Position numbers and translations under genes: made by a program. From Bacillus sp. NTK034 (GTDB lineage: Bacteria > Bacillota > Bacilli > Bacillales > Cytobacillaceae), in the NCBI RefSeq assembly GCF_017303275.1, contig NZ_JAFKOJ010000012.1, forward strand, positions 1 through 64,000: a DNA stretch of 64,000 nucleotides, written 5' to 3'. The notes under the pieces are model-generated. The model was not told where the DNA came from, searched no databases, and saw only the letters and a list, made by a program, of their open reading frames with translations. This document shows positions 26,124-34,171 of the stretch, in pieces. The first letter of the stretch is position 1. The number at the start of each line of letters is the position of its first letter.

Positions 26124-26707
26124 GTACTGAAACAATTATTGAATTTATTTCGTCCTACGGTTACTGGATCATCTTTTTATTTTTATTTTTCGGGATTGTC
26201 GGCATTCCCGCTCCCGAAGAATCGCTATTATTCCTAATTGGCGTGTTAATTGGAAATCATAAATTAAGCTTTGCCGAATCTGCTGTCTGTGCGGAAGCAG
26301 GTGTGCTGCTTGGAATGCTTTCCGCGTATTGGATCGGTAAAAAAGCAGGTACGCCCTTTCTCAAAAAATATGGCAGATACATTGGGATCACGGACAAGAG
26401 ATGGAATACCGCCCAGAAAAAATACTTGGAAAATCATCGCTTTATGATTTTTGCGGGTTTTTATATGCCGGGAATACGACAGATAAGTCCTTACTTTGCC
26501 GGCATTTCAAAAGTTCCTTTTCATCAGTACCTTCTATATTCTGCAGCAGGCTCCCTTAGCTGGGTGCTCCCTATAATTGCCGCGGGATACTTTGCTGGAA
26601 GCTTATTCGATATTAATCCTGAATATGTGCCCTATCTAGGGATTGTGTTATTAATTGTATTCGCAATCTACATGCTCTTTAAGTATGCAAAAAATAAATC
26701 AAAGTGA
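26120..26707 (+). CDS. DedA-family membrane protein
   Basis: 195 residues with five or six membrane segments. Family marks are FGIVGIPAPEESLLFLIGVL near residue 25, GMLSAYWIGKKAG and the conserved FAGFYMPGIRQISPYFAGISKVPFHQYLLY, where the Arg and Pro are key in DedA proteins. DedA/VTT proteins flip polyprenyl or phospholipid carriers. The start at 26120 overlaps the NodB stop. It is followed by a glycolipid-type glycosyltransferase, so it may move that lipid or its carrier. Confidence 0.9.
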   Translation: MSTETIIEFISSYGYWIIFLFLFFGIVGIPAPEESLLFLIGVLIGNHKLSFAESAVCAEAGVLLGMLSAYWIGKKAGTPFLKKYGRYIGITDKRWNTAQKKYLENHRFMIFAGFYMPGIRQISPYFAGISKVPFHQYLLYSAAGSLSWVLPIIAAGYFAGSLFDINPEYVPYLGIVLLIVFAIYMLFKYAKNKSK

Positions 26708-26723
26708 CAGAAAGGAGGGTATT

Positions 26724-27869
26724 ATGAAAGTTCTGCTGCTCCCATTATTTCAATTCCCCACTGGACATTCAGAAGTTGCCAAAACGCTTCAAGACCGTAT
26801 TCGAAGTCAATATCCTGATGCGGAAATCAAAATAGTCGACTTTCTTTCTTATTGCAGTGATAAGCTTGAGAAGCTGGTCTCAGGAATTTATTTAAAAGGT
26901 TTCCTGGGTGCCCCTTTCCTTTACAGGGCATTATATTACACCATTATGTATAAGCAGCATCCTTTTAAATTGCAGCCTGATTTACAGGTTCTATCCTATT
27001 ATTTTGAAAGAAAAATGCAGAAGTTCCTTGATGAGGAAAATCCGGATTTGATATTTTGCACTCATTCTTTTCCATCTGGAATCATCAGTTCTCTAAAACA
27101 AAAGGGACGATACCGGGACATTACTGCGGTGAATGTTTACACGGATTTTTTTATAAATGATATTTGGGGAAAACGGGGAATTGATTTTCATTTCGTTCCT
27201 CATCCCGAGGCGAAGGAAAAGCTTATAAAAAAGCATCATATTCCTGCTGAGCAAATTTTTGTAACAGGCATTCCTGTTCATTCTGTCTATCACCTTCCGG
27301 TTCCATTTAAGAAAGAAAACCGGATACGTCATATCCTGGTTGCTGGCGGAAACAGCGGCTTAGTAAACTGTGATATTCTTGAAGCTATGCAGAAGGCTCC
27401 TCATATTCGATTTCTGGTTCTTTGCGGAAATAATGACGAATTATATAGGTCACTCCAGACACTGAATTTAAAGCAGATCGAGCCCATTGGATATATTGAA
27501 GACCCATATGAAATGAATCAGCTATATAATAAAGCAGATGCTATTTTGACCAAACCAGGTGGAGTTACTATTAGTGAAGCACTGCAAAAAAAACTTCCGA
27601 TTCTGGTCCATACCTCCCTCCCCGGACAAGAGGAAATCAATTTGGACTATTTGCTTGAGAAAAACCTGGTGACTGTCATTTATGAAAAGCATATTGCTGA
27701 ACAGCTAAATAATGAAGAAGCTATACTTAATCTAAGAAAACACATCGATTCTTATCTCGCAAAGGTCACTTGCCCATTGGATTATGCCATCTTCATTTCG
27801 ATTAAAAGCACCGGCAGAAGTACGCCTGAAACTGTTCATTCTATTAGAGCCATCCCAACTTTAAAGTGA
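26724..27869 (+). CDS. MGDG-synthase-like glycosyltransferase (GT28)
   Basis: 381 residues. The N-terminal domain (VLLLPLFQFPTGHSEVAKTL, DLIFCTHSFPSGIIS, NVYTDF) fits the MGDG_synth fold and the C-terminal half (HILVAGGNSGLVNCDILEAM, ADAILTKPGGVTISEAL, LPGQEEINLDYL) is the nucleotide-sugar-binding GT28 domain. Likely adds a sugar from UDP-sugar to a lipid acceptor. AAGGAGGG lies 6 nt before the ATG. Third gene of the NodB-DedA-GT operon. Confidence 0.88.
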   Translation: MKVLLLPLFQFPTGHSEVAKTLQDRIRSQYPDAEIKIVDFLSYCSDKLEKLVSGIYLKGFLGAPFLYRALYYTIMYKQHPFKLQPDLQVLSYYFERKMQKFLDEENPDLIFCTHSFPSGIISSLKQKGRYRDITAVNVYTDFFINDIWGKRGIDFHFVPHPEAKEKLIKKHHIPAEQIFVTGIPVHSVYHLPVPFKKENRIRHILVAGGNSGLVNCDILEAMQKAPHIRFLVLCGNNDELYRSLQTLNLKQIEPIGYIEDPYEMNQLYNKADAILTKPGGVTISEALQKKLPILVHTSLPGQEEINLDYLLEKNLVTVIYEKHIAEQLNNEEAILNLRKHIDSYLAKVTCPLDYAIFISIKSTGRSTPETVHSIRAIPTLK

Positions 27870-27917
27870 CACTTCGACCAGCGGGGCTTTAGCGGCAGTA
27901 TGACCCGATAAATAATT

Positions 27918-27946
27918 TACAGCCTGGAATCTCCAGGCTGTTTTCC
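27918..27946 (+). terminator. terminator of the NodB-DedA-GT operon
   Basis: ACAGCCTGG and CCAGGCTGT with a 5-nt loop, then TTTTCC. Confidence 0.8.
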
Positions 27947-27949
27947 ATT

Positions 27950-27969
27950 TCAATCAAACGTTTGATTTA
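27950..27969. repeat. dispersed 20-bp palindrome, copy 5
   Basis: TCAATCAAACGTTTGATTTA; one end degenerate. It contains the stop codon and last five codons of the minus-strand membrane protein gene. Confidence 0.85.
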
Positions 27970-28786
27970 TCAATCCTTCTTCATAAAGAATCTCCTCAAT
28001 ACCAGGAACATACCCTTGATCAGCCATGTCCTTCTCGCAGCCAACTGAAAAATAGGTATACGAATATTCATATCCTTCTCCCTGTACACCGCCTGATCCA
28101 CCATGTGAAATACAGCTTTCTGGTATTGCTTCACGCTTCCCTTTTTCATCGGCATAATAGTACAAATCGTCAATATACCCTTCACTTTGCGGTAAAGAGG
28201 TAATGGCATATCCTCTATCATTCACCCGAAATACATCGTACTCCCCTTCTGTCTCTGGAACAGGAGCATTCTCTATTTCATGAACAATTCTCACCTGACC
28301 AGCATACCCTTTTGGAATCAGATAAAGGTCATGAGTTTTTTCTTCCAGATCTGCCTGCTGGAGCATCCAAAAGAACACTATCGGCAGGAGGCAAGCGGCA
28401 AGGAAACCTGCTGCATTCATGGTAACCTTCCTGCCCCCTGGCATCTCGCGGTCCCACTTCCTCCACTCATCTATTAAAAAGAAAAGCACCGCAGCAATAA
28501 ATGCGTAGAAAGCAAACCCTTCCATAATAAAATAAGTGACTGCAGCCAAAAAGGTATGTATAAATGCAGCAGCCGGAAACCGCCATACTGCTAGATTTCT
28601 AGTAAGAAACTCAGAAAGCAGCGAAACTGGAACACCGTATATCACATTTCCGAAAAAGCAGTATAAAAAAACCATAACCAGGAAGAAGGAAAACAATCCC
28701 CCTTCAGAAAAGAAAAAGAGAAGCCAAAAACCAAAAGTAAAAAGAATGGAAGCCTGCAGGGCCGTTTTTAGTTTTAATCCCAGCAT
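27950..28786 (-). CDS. membrane protein with C-terminal extracytoplasmic domain (DUF6843-like)
   Basis: 278 residues. Five hydrophobic helices occupy residues 1-155, with an acidic/aromatic soluble domain after it: LYLIPKGYAGQVRIVHEIENAPVPETEGEYDVFRVNDRGYAIT and then Tyr/Asp-rich text. The LIPKGYxGxVxI pattern is one I associate with DUF6843, but this assignment is tentative. Its final residues NQTFD and its stop are encoded by the dispersed palindrome, so the natural C terminus has probably been altered. A TGTGA-N6-TCACA palindrome lies 26 nt before the ATG. Confidence 0.7.
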   Translation of the reverse strand: MLGLKLKTALQASILFTFGFWLLFFFSEGGLFSFFLVMVFLYCFFGNVIYGVPVSLLSEFLTRNLAVWRFPAAAFIHTFLAAVTYFIMEGFAFYAFIAAVLFFLIDEWRKWDREMPGGRKVTMNAAGFLAACLLPIVFFWMLQQADLEEKTHDLYLIPKGYAGQVRIVHEIENAPVPETEGEYDVFRVNDRGYAITSLPQSEGYIDDLYYYADEKGKREAIPESCISHGGSGGVQGEGYEYSYTYFSVGCEKDMADQGYVPGIEEILYEEGLINQTFD

Positions 28787-28810
28787 AAGAATTAATTAAC
28801 CTCCTCTTTT

Positions 28811-28828
28811 TGTGAAAAGTTTCACATA
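28811..28828. promoter_or_regulatory. Fnr/Rex-type palindrome upstream of the DUF6843-like gene
   Basis: TTGTGAAAAGTTTCACAT contains an exact TGTGA-N6-TCACA (Fnr/CRP pattern) and also fits TTGTGAA-N4-TTCACAA (Rex). It overlaps the region just upstream of the ribosome site. Confidence 0.5.
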
Positions 28829-28920
28829 TATCATAGCATATATACATGGTTATTCCCATACTCACTATGATAACCTTTCATTTTCAACCTGCACAAAATT
28901 CTGCCAGGAGGGCCTGCTGC

Positions 28921-29754
28921 CTAACTAGCAGATCCTTCTTCAATCACCTCTATTGCCCACCTGATACCTTCTTCTGCCATTTTTTCCGGAGGGTTCGTGT
29001 GTGGAGTGTACTCCATGACAAAAAATACTTCCTCACATTCCTTTGCTAAAAAATCCATCAGTTTCTTAATTTTATGATGACTGCCATCATTCTCATGAGA
29101 TGGATGCACAGGTACCCAAATATATTTATCGCCCTGGTATTCAACATTATGTAAATGAACGACTCTCACGAACTCGGTCCATTTTTCTATATATTTTATG
29201 GCCTTCTCGCCAGCGGCCAATATATAATCCCCGACATCAACACAAAGTCCGAGTCCGTATTTCCTCCATGTCTCTACAGAAAAACGGTCAAGATATTGAA
29301 TTCCTGCTGGCGATTGTTTGAATCCCAATTTAGGTTCACACACAATCAAAATCCCATATTTCCTCTGGAGAACACTAAGTTTCTTGAGTCCCTCCTCAAT
29401 GACCTCTGCCGGATTCCTGCTGGTTTCCTTTTTAAAGTAAGGGAAGTGCACCAATATGTATTCAGCCCTAAGCCGGGACATCCTTTCCACTTCCTCCTCA
29501 AACTGAATCCAGGCTTCCTCCGGATTCATACTGATCTTTTCCAGCAAATCATATTTGCTTTGCCCCCGGAAAAGAGGCGAATGAAGACCAAAGCTTTTGT
29601 TTGTATTGCCCAGCATTTCAATAAAGCAGCGAAAGGCTTCCTCATCTTGAAATTCGCCTATCTCTATATGCGGCAAATGACGTTTAAAAAGTTCATGAAA
29701 CAGCTTGCTGTCAGACAAAATGACACTTCCCGATATCCCTATATGATGAGCCAT
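28921..29754 (-). CDS. sugar phosphate isomerase/epimerase-like TIM barrel (AP endonuclease 2 fold)
   Basis: 277 residues. TIM-barrel marks are IGISGSVIL, HIEIGEF, FGLHSPLF, YILVHFPYF, ILIVCEPKLG, LCVDVGDYI, VVHLHNVEY and FVMEYTPH, with metal-ligand Glu, Asp and His on successive strands. The family includes xylose isomerase-like and inosose-type enzymes; the substrate is unknown. The start is the ATG at 29754, with GAGGGG 5 nt upstream; a longer frame lacks a site. No metabolic partners are adjacent. Confidence 0.82.
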   Translation of the reverse strand: MAHHIGISGSVILSDSKLFHELFKRHLPHIEIGEFQDEEAFRCFIEMLGNTNKSFGLHSPLFRGQSKYDLLEKISMNPEEAWIQFEEEVERMSRLRAEYILVHFPYFKKETSRNPAEVIEEGLKKLSVLQRKYGILIVCEPKLGFKQSPAGIQYLDRFSVETWRKYGLGLCVDVGDYILAAGEKAIKYIEKWTEFVRVVHLHNVEYQGDKYIWVPVHPSHENDGSHHKIKKLMDFLAKECEEVFFVMEYTPHTNPPEKMAEEGIRWAIEVIEEGSAS

Positions 29755-29859
29755 AATATCCCCTCTTTTATGCATCTTTATAACAATCTTATCATATCTT
29801 CATGTAACTCATTGGAAAATAATTCCGTCTAATCATTAAAATACATGAGGAGACTTTTT

Positions 29860-30567
29860 ATGATAAAAAAAGTGTTTGCTTTCATAATCGGAATACTGTT
29901 CTTATTCATTCTTTTTTTCCGAAATGGAATTATTCTGGATTCCATCGGCATTCATTTCGAAAGTCCTTTTGCAAAGAAAATAGCAGTGCCTTCTGATTAT
30001 TCACAGGCCGATTCAAATCTAAACGGCATTGCCGATCCGCTAGATATGGTCCTGACAGCCAGAAAAGAAGTAGACCAGCGCACGCCATATAAAAGTGCCT
30101 ACTATGCGGGAGGCTATCCGCCCGATGGCGAAGGTGTCTGTACAGATGTGATTTGGAGGGGATTCCAGGGGGCTGATGTAACCTTAAAGGATCTTATTGA
30201 TCAGGATATCGCCGAGAATACGGACTTGTATTCAAGAGTGCAGGGCAAGCCTGATCCGAACATTGATTTTAGAAGGGTGCCAAACCAGAATGTCTTCTTT
30301 AGCCGCTTCGCAAAGTCATTAACAACTGAACTGAATCCAGGAGATGGTAAGAACCTTCAGCAATGGCAGCCGGGTGACATTGTGGTTTTCCTTTCTCCTA
30401 AATTCAACCATGTGGCAATCATATCTGACAAACGGACGAAAGATGGCATTCCATATGTTATACATAACTCCACACCATTTGCAGCAGAAGTAAAACTATC
30501 TTCTTTTAAGACTCCCATTACCGCTCATTACAGATGGGATTTTGAAAAAACGCCTGCACTGCCATAA
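29860..30567 (+). CDS. DUF1287 family protein, exported
   Basis: 235 residues. One N-terminal hydrophobic segment (5-25) anchors or exports the protein. The conserved domain contains LVLTARKEVDQRTPYKSAYYAGGYPPDGEGVCTDVIWRGFQ, where Cys is the likely nucleophile, then WQPGDIVVFLSPKFNHVAIISD with a His and VIHNS; this order is like an NlpC/P60-type Cys-His fold. Enzymatic activity on peptidoglycan or an isopeptide is possible but unproven. The ATG at 29860 has TGAGGAGA 7 nt upstream; the earlier ATG at 29845 would contain that site. Confidence 0.85.
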   Translation: MIKKVFAFIIGILFLFILFFRNGIILDSIGIHFESPFAKKIAVPSDYSQADSNLNGIADPLDMVLTARKEVDQRTPYKSAYYAGGYPPDGEGVCTDVIWRGFQGADVTLKDLIDQDIAENTDLYSRVQGKPDPNIDFRRVPNQNVFFSRFAKSLTTELNPGDGKNLQQWQPGDIVVFLSPKFNHVAIISDKRTKDGIPYVIHNSTPFAAEVKLSSFKTPITAHYRWDFEKTPALP

Positions 30568-30588
30568 AGCAGATGCAGGCGTTTTTCT
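30545..30588. terminator. bidirectional terminator overlapping the DUF1287 3' end
   Basis: AACGCCTGCACTGC and GCAGATGCAGGCGTTTTT. The + gene stop lies in the loop and the tenA stop abuts it. Confidence 0.8.
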
Positions 30589-31277
30589 TATCTGACTGCT
30601 GCAGGATTGCCCGCCGGCCACTCTTCGCAGGTATAAGACATCTCCCAGAAGCCAAGCTCCAGCTGGCAGCTTTTTCGGAAAGCATCCTTCATTCGCTGCC
30701 TTTCTTCCGGTGATGCCGCATCAGCAAGCTCATCCAAACGGTTCCTCATATTCATGGTCACAGCTTCGACCCTTAAATTTGCATAAAAAGAGATCCATGG
30801 ATAAAACGGATGGTTCTCATCTGGCTCATATTGCTTCATGAGTTCAAGCCCAATCTCCCAATAAGTCCATGGACAAGGCAATAATGCAGCAAGGATCTCA
30901 CCCATGCCGCCTGTGTGGGCATGATACATCATATGCTTAACATAATGATCAGCTGTTGGAGGGAGCGGATAGCCCTGCAATGCTTCGTAATCCACCCCAA
31001 TCTGCTGGCAAAAATTATGGTGGGGATGTACTTCGCTGTTCAATACAAATTCTATTTGCTGATTAAAATAAGAAATATCCTTACGCTCTGCAGACTTTGA
31101 AATGGCAATCCCATAAATATGCATGAACGCATTCAGATACTCAAAGTCCGCTTTAATGTAATGGGCCAGCGCCTCTTTCGGCACGTCCCCTCTCCCGATA
31201 CCCTGGACAAACGGGTGCTCAAATATCAGCTGAAACAAATCTTCATTTTCTTTGCGCAGAATCTCTGAAAAAGTCAT
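30588..31277 (-). CDS. tenA: thiaminase II / aminopyrimidine aminohydrolase
   Basis: 229 residues, all-helical TenA. Key residues are Asp in KADFEYL, Tyr-rich HIYGIA, catalytic Cys in ALLPCPWTYWEIG and Glu in QLELGFWEM. It hydrolyses aminopyrimidine products of thiamin breakdown for salvage. A TPP riboswitch precedes it with no clear terminator between, so thiamin pyrophosphate probably blocks ribosome access. thiW, the transporter, follows upstream on the same strand with its own riboswitch. Confidence 0.95.
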   Translation of the reverse strand: MTFSEILRKENEDLFQLIFEHPFVQGIGRGDVPKEALAHYIKADFEYLNAFMHIYGIAISKSAERKDISYFNQQIEFVLNSEVHPHHNFCQQIGVDYEALQGYPLPPTADHYVKHMMYHAHTGGMGEILAALLPCPWTYWEIGLELMKQYEPDENHPFYPWISFYANLRVEAVTMNMRNRLDELADAASPEERQRMKDAFRKSCQLELGFWEMSYTCEEWPAGNPAAVR

Positions 31278-31345
31278 AAAAAATAGCCTCCTTATTCATT
31301 ACAGAAGCTGCCGGGGAAAAAGCATGAGGATATATAACGAGGTCC

Positions 31346-31436
31346 TCACTGCTTCCCTGCGCTGGCATTATCCAGATCAGGTTCCAAGGGACAAAGGAAA
31401 AGTTCCTTATCTCAGCCGTAGCGCCCCTAGCAGTTT
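31346..31436 (-). promoter_or_regulatory. TPP riboswitch of tenA (THI box)
   Basis: On the minus strand the aptamer reads GGGGCGC, CTGAGAT, AACCTGATCTGGATAATGCC and AGCGCAGGGAAGCAG, closed by ACTGCT/AGCAGT. All core THI-box blocks are present. About 70 nt separate it from the tenA start. Confidence 0.95.
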
Positions 31437-31480
31437 TCTAACATTCTAATTGTTTTTTACCGATTTTCTAACTTGACGTT

Positions 31481-31540
31481 TTTCGCTCATAAATTTTGGA
31501 TTTCGCCCATAACTCTTAAAAATCGCTCATAAAGTCAGAT
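31481..31540. repeat. three-copy 20-bp tandem repeat
   Basis: TTTCGCTCATAAATTTTGGA, TTTCGCCCATAACTCTTAAA and AATCGCTCATAAAGTCAGAT follow with exact 20-bp spacing, between the thiW stop and the tenA riboswitch. Confidence 0.75.
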
Positions 31541-31597
31541 TGCTATGCTGCACTCCGCTTATCTGCTTACTCAACTAGCTTCGCCAGCCCAAAATCA

Positions 31598-32086
31598 TCA
31601 CATATTCTGAACCAAGTTCTTCTCTTTAACCTTTGCCAAAACCATCCAGCCTATGGACGCACCGGCAATGCTGCTGACCAGGAATGGCGGCACAAAGAAG
31701 AATGCCCCAGCTGAGCTCCCCATGAGAACCTTTGCAAAAGGTACTGCAAACAATGCACCAATTAAGCCGGTACCTACCACTTCTCCTACAGCAGCCCATA
31801 TTTTCCGGCCGAACTTCAAATAAAGCACACCTGCCAAAAACGCACCGATCATGCCTCCTGGAAACGCAAGCAGCGTCCCGAATCCAAGCAAATTACGAAG
31901 CAGGCCAATCATAAATGCCACAGCTGCTGCAGGCAGGGGTCCAAGCGTCACCGCTGCCAATACATTCACCGCATGCTGCACCGGATAGGCCTTTGCTATG
32001 CCTGCCGGAAACCAGAGCAAATGGGAACCCAGTGTCCCAATTGCCACAAATAAAGCCATCGTAGTTAACAATCGGGTTCTGTTCAT
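31598..32086 (-). CDS. thiW: thiamin-precursor ECF transporter substrate-binding subunit
   Basis: 162 residues, five to six membrane helices. GSHLLWFPAGIAKAYPVQHAVNVLAAVTLGP matches the ThiW S-component; GFGTLLAFPGGMIGAFLAG and a conserved GAFFFVPPFLVSS follow. It captures the thiazole (or pyrimidine) precursor for import with a shared ECF module, which is not encoded nearby. AAAGGAGG lies 6 nt before the ATG. Controlled by a TPP riboswitch with an intrinsic terminator. Confidence 0.93.
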   Translation of the reverse strand: MNRTRLLTTMALFVAIGTLGSHLLWFPAGIAKAYPVQHAVNVLAAVTLGPLPAAAVAFMIGLLRNLLGFGTLLAFPGGMIGAFLAGVLYLKFGRKIWAAVGEVVGTGLIGALFAVPFAKVLMGSSAGAFFFVPPFLVSSIAGASIGWMVLAKVKEKNLVQNM

Positions 32087-32144
32087 CTAAACCTCCTTTC
32101 TAAAGGGCCGCCTGATTGCTTATCAGGATGAGAAGTATGTATAC

Positions 32145-32176
32145 AAAAAAGCCAGATTCCCATAAGGACCTGGCTT
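32145..32176 (-). terminator. riboswitch-linked terminator ahead of thiW
   Basis: Minus strand AAGCCAGGTCC and GGGAATCTGGCTT followed by six U residues, between the TPP aptamer and thiW. This indicates transcriptional OFF control by TPP. Confidence 0.85.
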
Positions 32177-32209
32177 GGTTTAAGTATATGAATTGACATA
32201 TAGTCAAAT

Positions 32210-32312
32210 CCTACTTCCCTCCGCTGGCATTAACCAGATCAGGTCCATAAGAGTCAGAAAGCTATAACGCGCTTTCCTCTCAGCCCGCACATTCGGGGCA
32301 CCCCTAGTAGTT
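32210..32312 (-). promoter_or_regulatory. TPP riboswitch of thiW (THI box)
   Basis: Minus strand contains TAGGGGTGC, CTGAGAG, GACCTGATCTGGTTAATGCC and AGCGGAGGGAAGTAG. An extra hairpin of about 25 nt (AAAGCGCGTTATAGCTTT) extends the P3a region. Confidence 0.95.
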
Positions 32313-32439
32313 GCATAGATATTTAGTTTGATAAGCTATCTCAAGCTTATCAAATTATTCCGGCACTGTCATCAATCTTTTTGCTTAAATACTTTTTTTG
32401 ATGCAATGTATTAAGAACTCTTCAATTTATGCTCCGAAA

Positions 32440-33549
32440 CTATCGAACCAGCTGCAGACCCGCTACCTCCTTTAGGCTCCCCACCCCTGCCAGAGAAAGC
32501 GATACTTTCGTTTCTTCTATAAAGTTGGCAATCACCTTTTCAACCCCAGCCTGCCCGCCAATGGCCAATCCGTACACATATGGCCGCCCCAGGCAAACTG
32601 CGTCGGCTCCTAATGCCAGTGCTTTGACCACATCGGATCCTCGGCGAATGCCGCTGTCAAACAATACTGGAATCCGCCCCTTGACTTCCTTCACGATCGG
32701 TCCAAGCGCATCAATCGCTGCAATCACTCCATCAAGCTGCCTTCCGCCATGATTGGAAACGATGATTCCGTCTATCCCTTTTTCAACAGCCAGCCTGGCA
32801 TCTTCCGGATGGAGAATGCCCTTTAATAGAATCGGCAGACTTGTTTTCTCTTTTAGCCTTGCAATATGCTCCCAGCTCAATGTCGGATGATGGATATTAT
32901 CAAGGATTCCCTGAACTACATCCCCGTCATGGAGAGAGGCCATAAAGACTGGGTCGCTCTCATAGTTTGCTTTTCCATAGCCAAGCTTTAACGGTGAAAA
33001 ATTGTTTCTTAGATCCGCTTCCCTCCATCCCATCATCACCGTATCAACAGTTAACACAATGGCTTCATAGCCGGATTCCTCCGCTCGCCGCACCATACTG
33101 AACGCAGCATCTTCATAATTGGACCAATATAATTGGAACCATTTTGGGCTCGCGCCTGTTGCATTAGCGATTTCTTCAATGGAATAACTGGATACAGTGC
33201 TTTGGATAAAAGGAATTCCAAACGCAGCTGCCGCCCGGGCAGATGCAAGCTCTCCCTCACTGTGTTCAAGGCGCTGCATTCCAATCGGTGCCAGGAAAAC
33301 TGGATAAGGATACGTTCTTCCATATAAATTCACACTTATATCCGGCACTGAAACATCCCTCAGCATTCTCGGTACAATTGAGTATTTTGCAAAGGATTCT
33401 ATATTCTTTTTCAGCGTTTCTTCTCCGCCGGCTCCTGATTGGACATAGCCAAATCCGCCAGCTCCCATTACTTTCTCTGCTTCTTCTTCCAGTTCCTTAA
33501 ATGAAATAGGAAAGTTTTCCGCGAAACTAATATTCTCTACTTTTGCCAT
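32440..33549 (-). CDS. FMN-dependent alpha-hydroxy acid oxidase (lactate 2-monooxygenase/lactate oxidase-like)
   Basis: 369 residues, FMN TIM barrel. FMN-site text APIGMQRLEHSEGE, QLYWSNYEDAA, LTVDTVMMGWREADLRNNF and the catalytic His in SNHGGRQLDG with Arg nearby are visible; the phosphate site is DSGIRRGSDVVKALALGA. The motif GWREADLRN and the DPVF segment recall lactate 2-monooxygenase more than glycolate oxidase. It probably oxidises L-lactate or a related hydroxy acid. A single gene, no partners. Confidence 0.88.
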   Translation of the reverse strand: MAKVENISFAENFPISFKELEEEAEKVMGAGGFGYVQSGAGGEETLKKNIESFAKYSIVPRMLRDVSVPDISVNLYGRTYPYPVFLAPIGMQRLEHSEGELASARAAAAFGIPFIQSTVSSYSIEEIANATGASPKWFQLYWSNYEDAAFSMVRRAEESGYEAIVLTVDTVMMGWREADLRNNFSPLKLGYGKANYESDPVFMASLHDGDVVQGILDNIHHPTLSWEHIARLKEKTSLPILLKGILHPEDARLAVEKGIDGIIVSNHGGRQLDGVIAAIDALGPIVKEVKGRIPVLFDSGIRRGSDVVKALALGADAVCLGRPYVYGLAIGGQAGVEKVIANFIEETKVSLSLAGVGSLKEVAGLQLVR

Positions 33550-33737
33550 ATTCCAGCCCCGCCTTTTTTGAATTTATTGAAAATAATAACACTTTTTTGG
33601 ATTTTAAGAAACCATCTAATAAAATCATAGATTCACAGGAATGCAGCCTTTCCTATATAAATTAGCTGCAATAAGCAGGGATTTAATTAAAAATCGTGAA
33701 TAAACATTTTAACCTTAATGAAATTGGAGTGTGCAAA

Positions 33738-34109
33738 ATGCTAATCAAACAGCCTTTTGATGAATTTCTGAAATTCCATTACGAAAGAATCAGTGAAAGC
33801 AATATGAAAGTGACTTTGCCAATCCAGCCGCTCTTTATTAACAGCGCGGGGCTGGTTCATGGAGGCATCATTTCCACTCTTGCGGATGTAGCGATGGGGA
33901 ATATTTTCGAGCCGGATGAAAACCAGATGCAATCCGTGGTGACAGCTGATTTAAAGGTCACTTTCCTAAAGGGGGCGACAGGTGAATTTCTTCTCGCCAA
34001 TGCTCACCTTGTGAAAAGAGGGCGCACCCTTAACCACACAGACTGCCTGATTTATAACGACCGGGATCAGCTGGTTGCCAAAGCATCGGGAATCTTCGCA
34101 TCTATCTGA
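33738..34109 (+). CDS. PaaI-like hotdog-fold thioesterase
   Basis: 123 residues. The hotdog signature is complete: LFINSAGLVHGGIISTLADVAMGN, with the HGG oxyanion element, then VVTADLKVTFLKGATGEFLLANAHLVKRGRTLNHTDCLIY. It hydrolyses acyl- or aryl-CoA esters in the cytosol. The ATG at 33738 has GGAGTG 7 nt upstream; the longer GTG-started frame lacks a site. Divergent from the hydroxy acid oxidase, 188 nt apart. Confidence 0.9.
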   Translation: MLIKQPFDEFLKFHYERISESNMKVTLPIQPLFINSAGLVHGGIISTLADVAMGNIFEPDENQMQSVVTADLKVTFLKGATGEFLLANAHLVKRGRTLNHTDCLIYNDRDQLVAKASGIFASI

Positions 34110-34171
34110 GTGATTATCCTATCGTTGCCTGAATAGTTTCACTGACAGCGATAGGAGGAACCATTTAAAGC

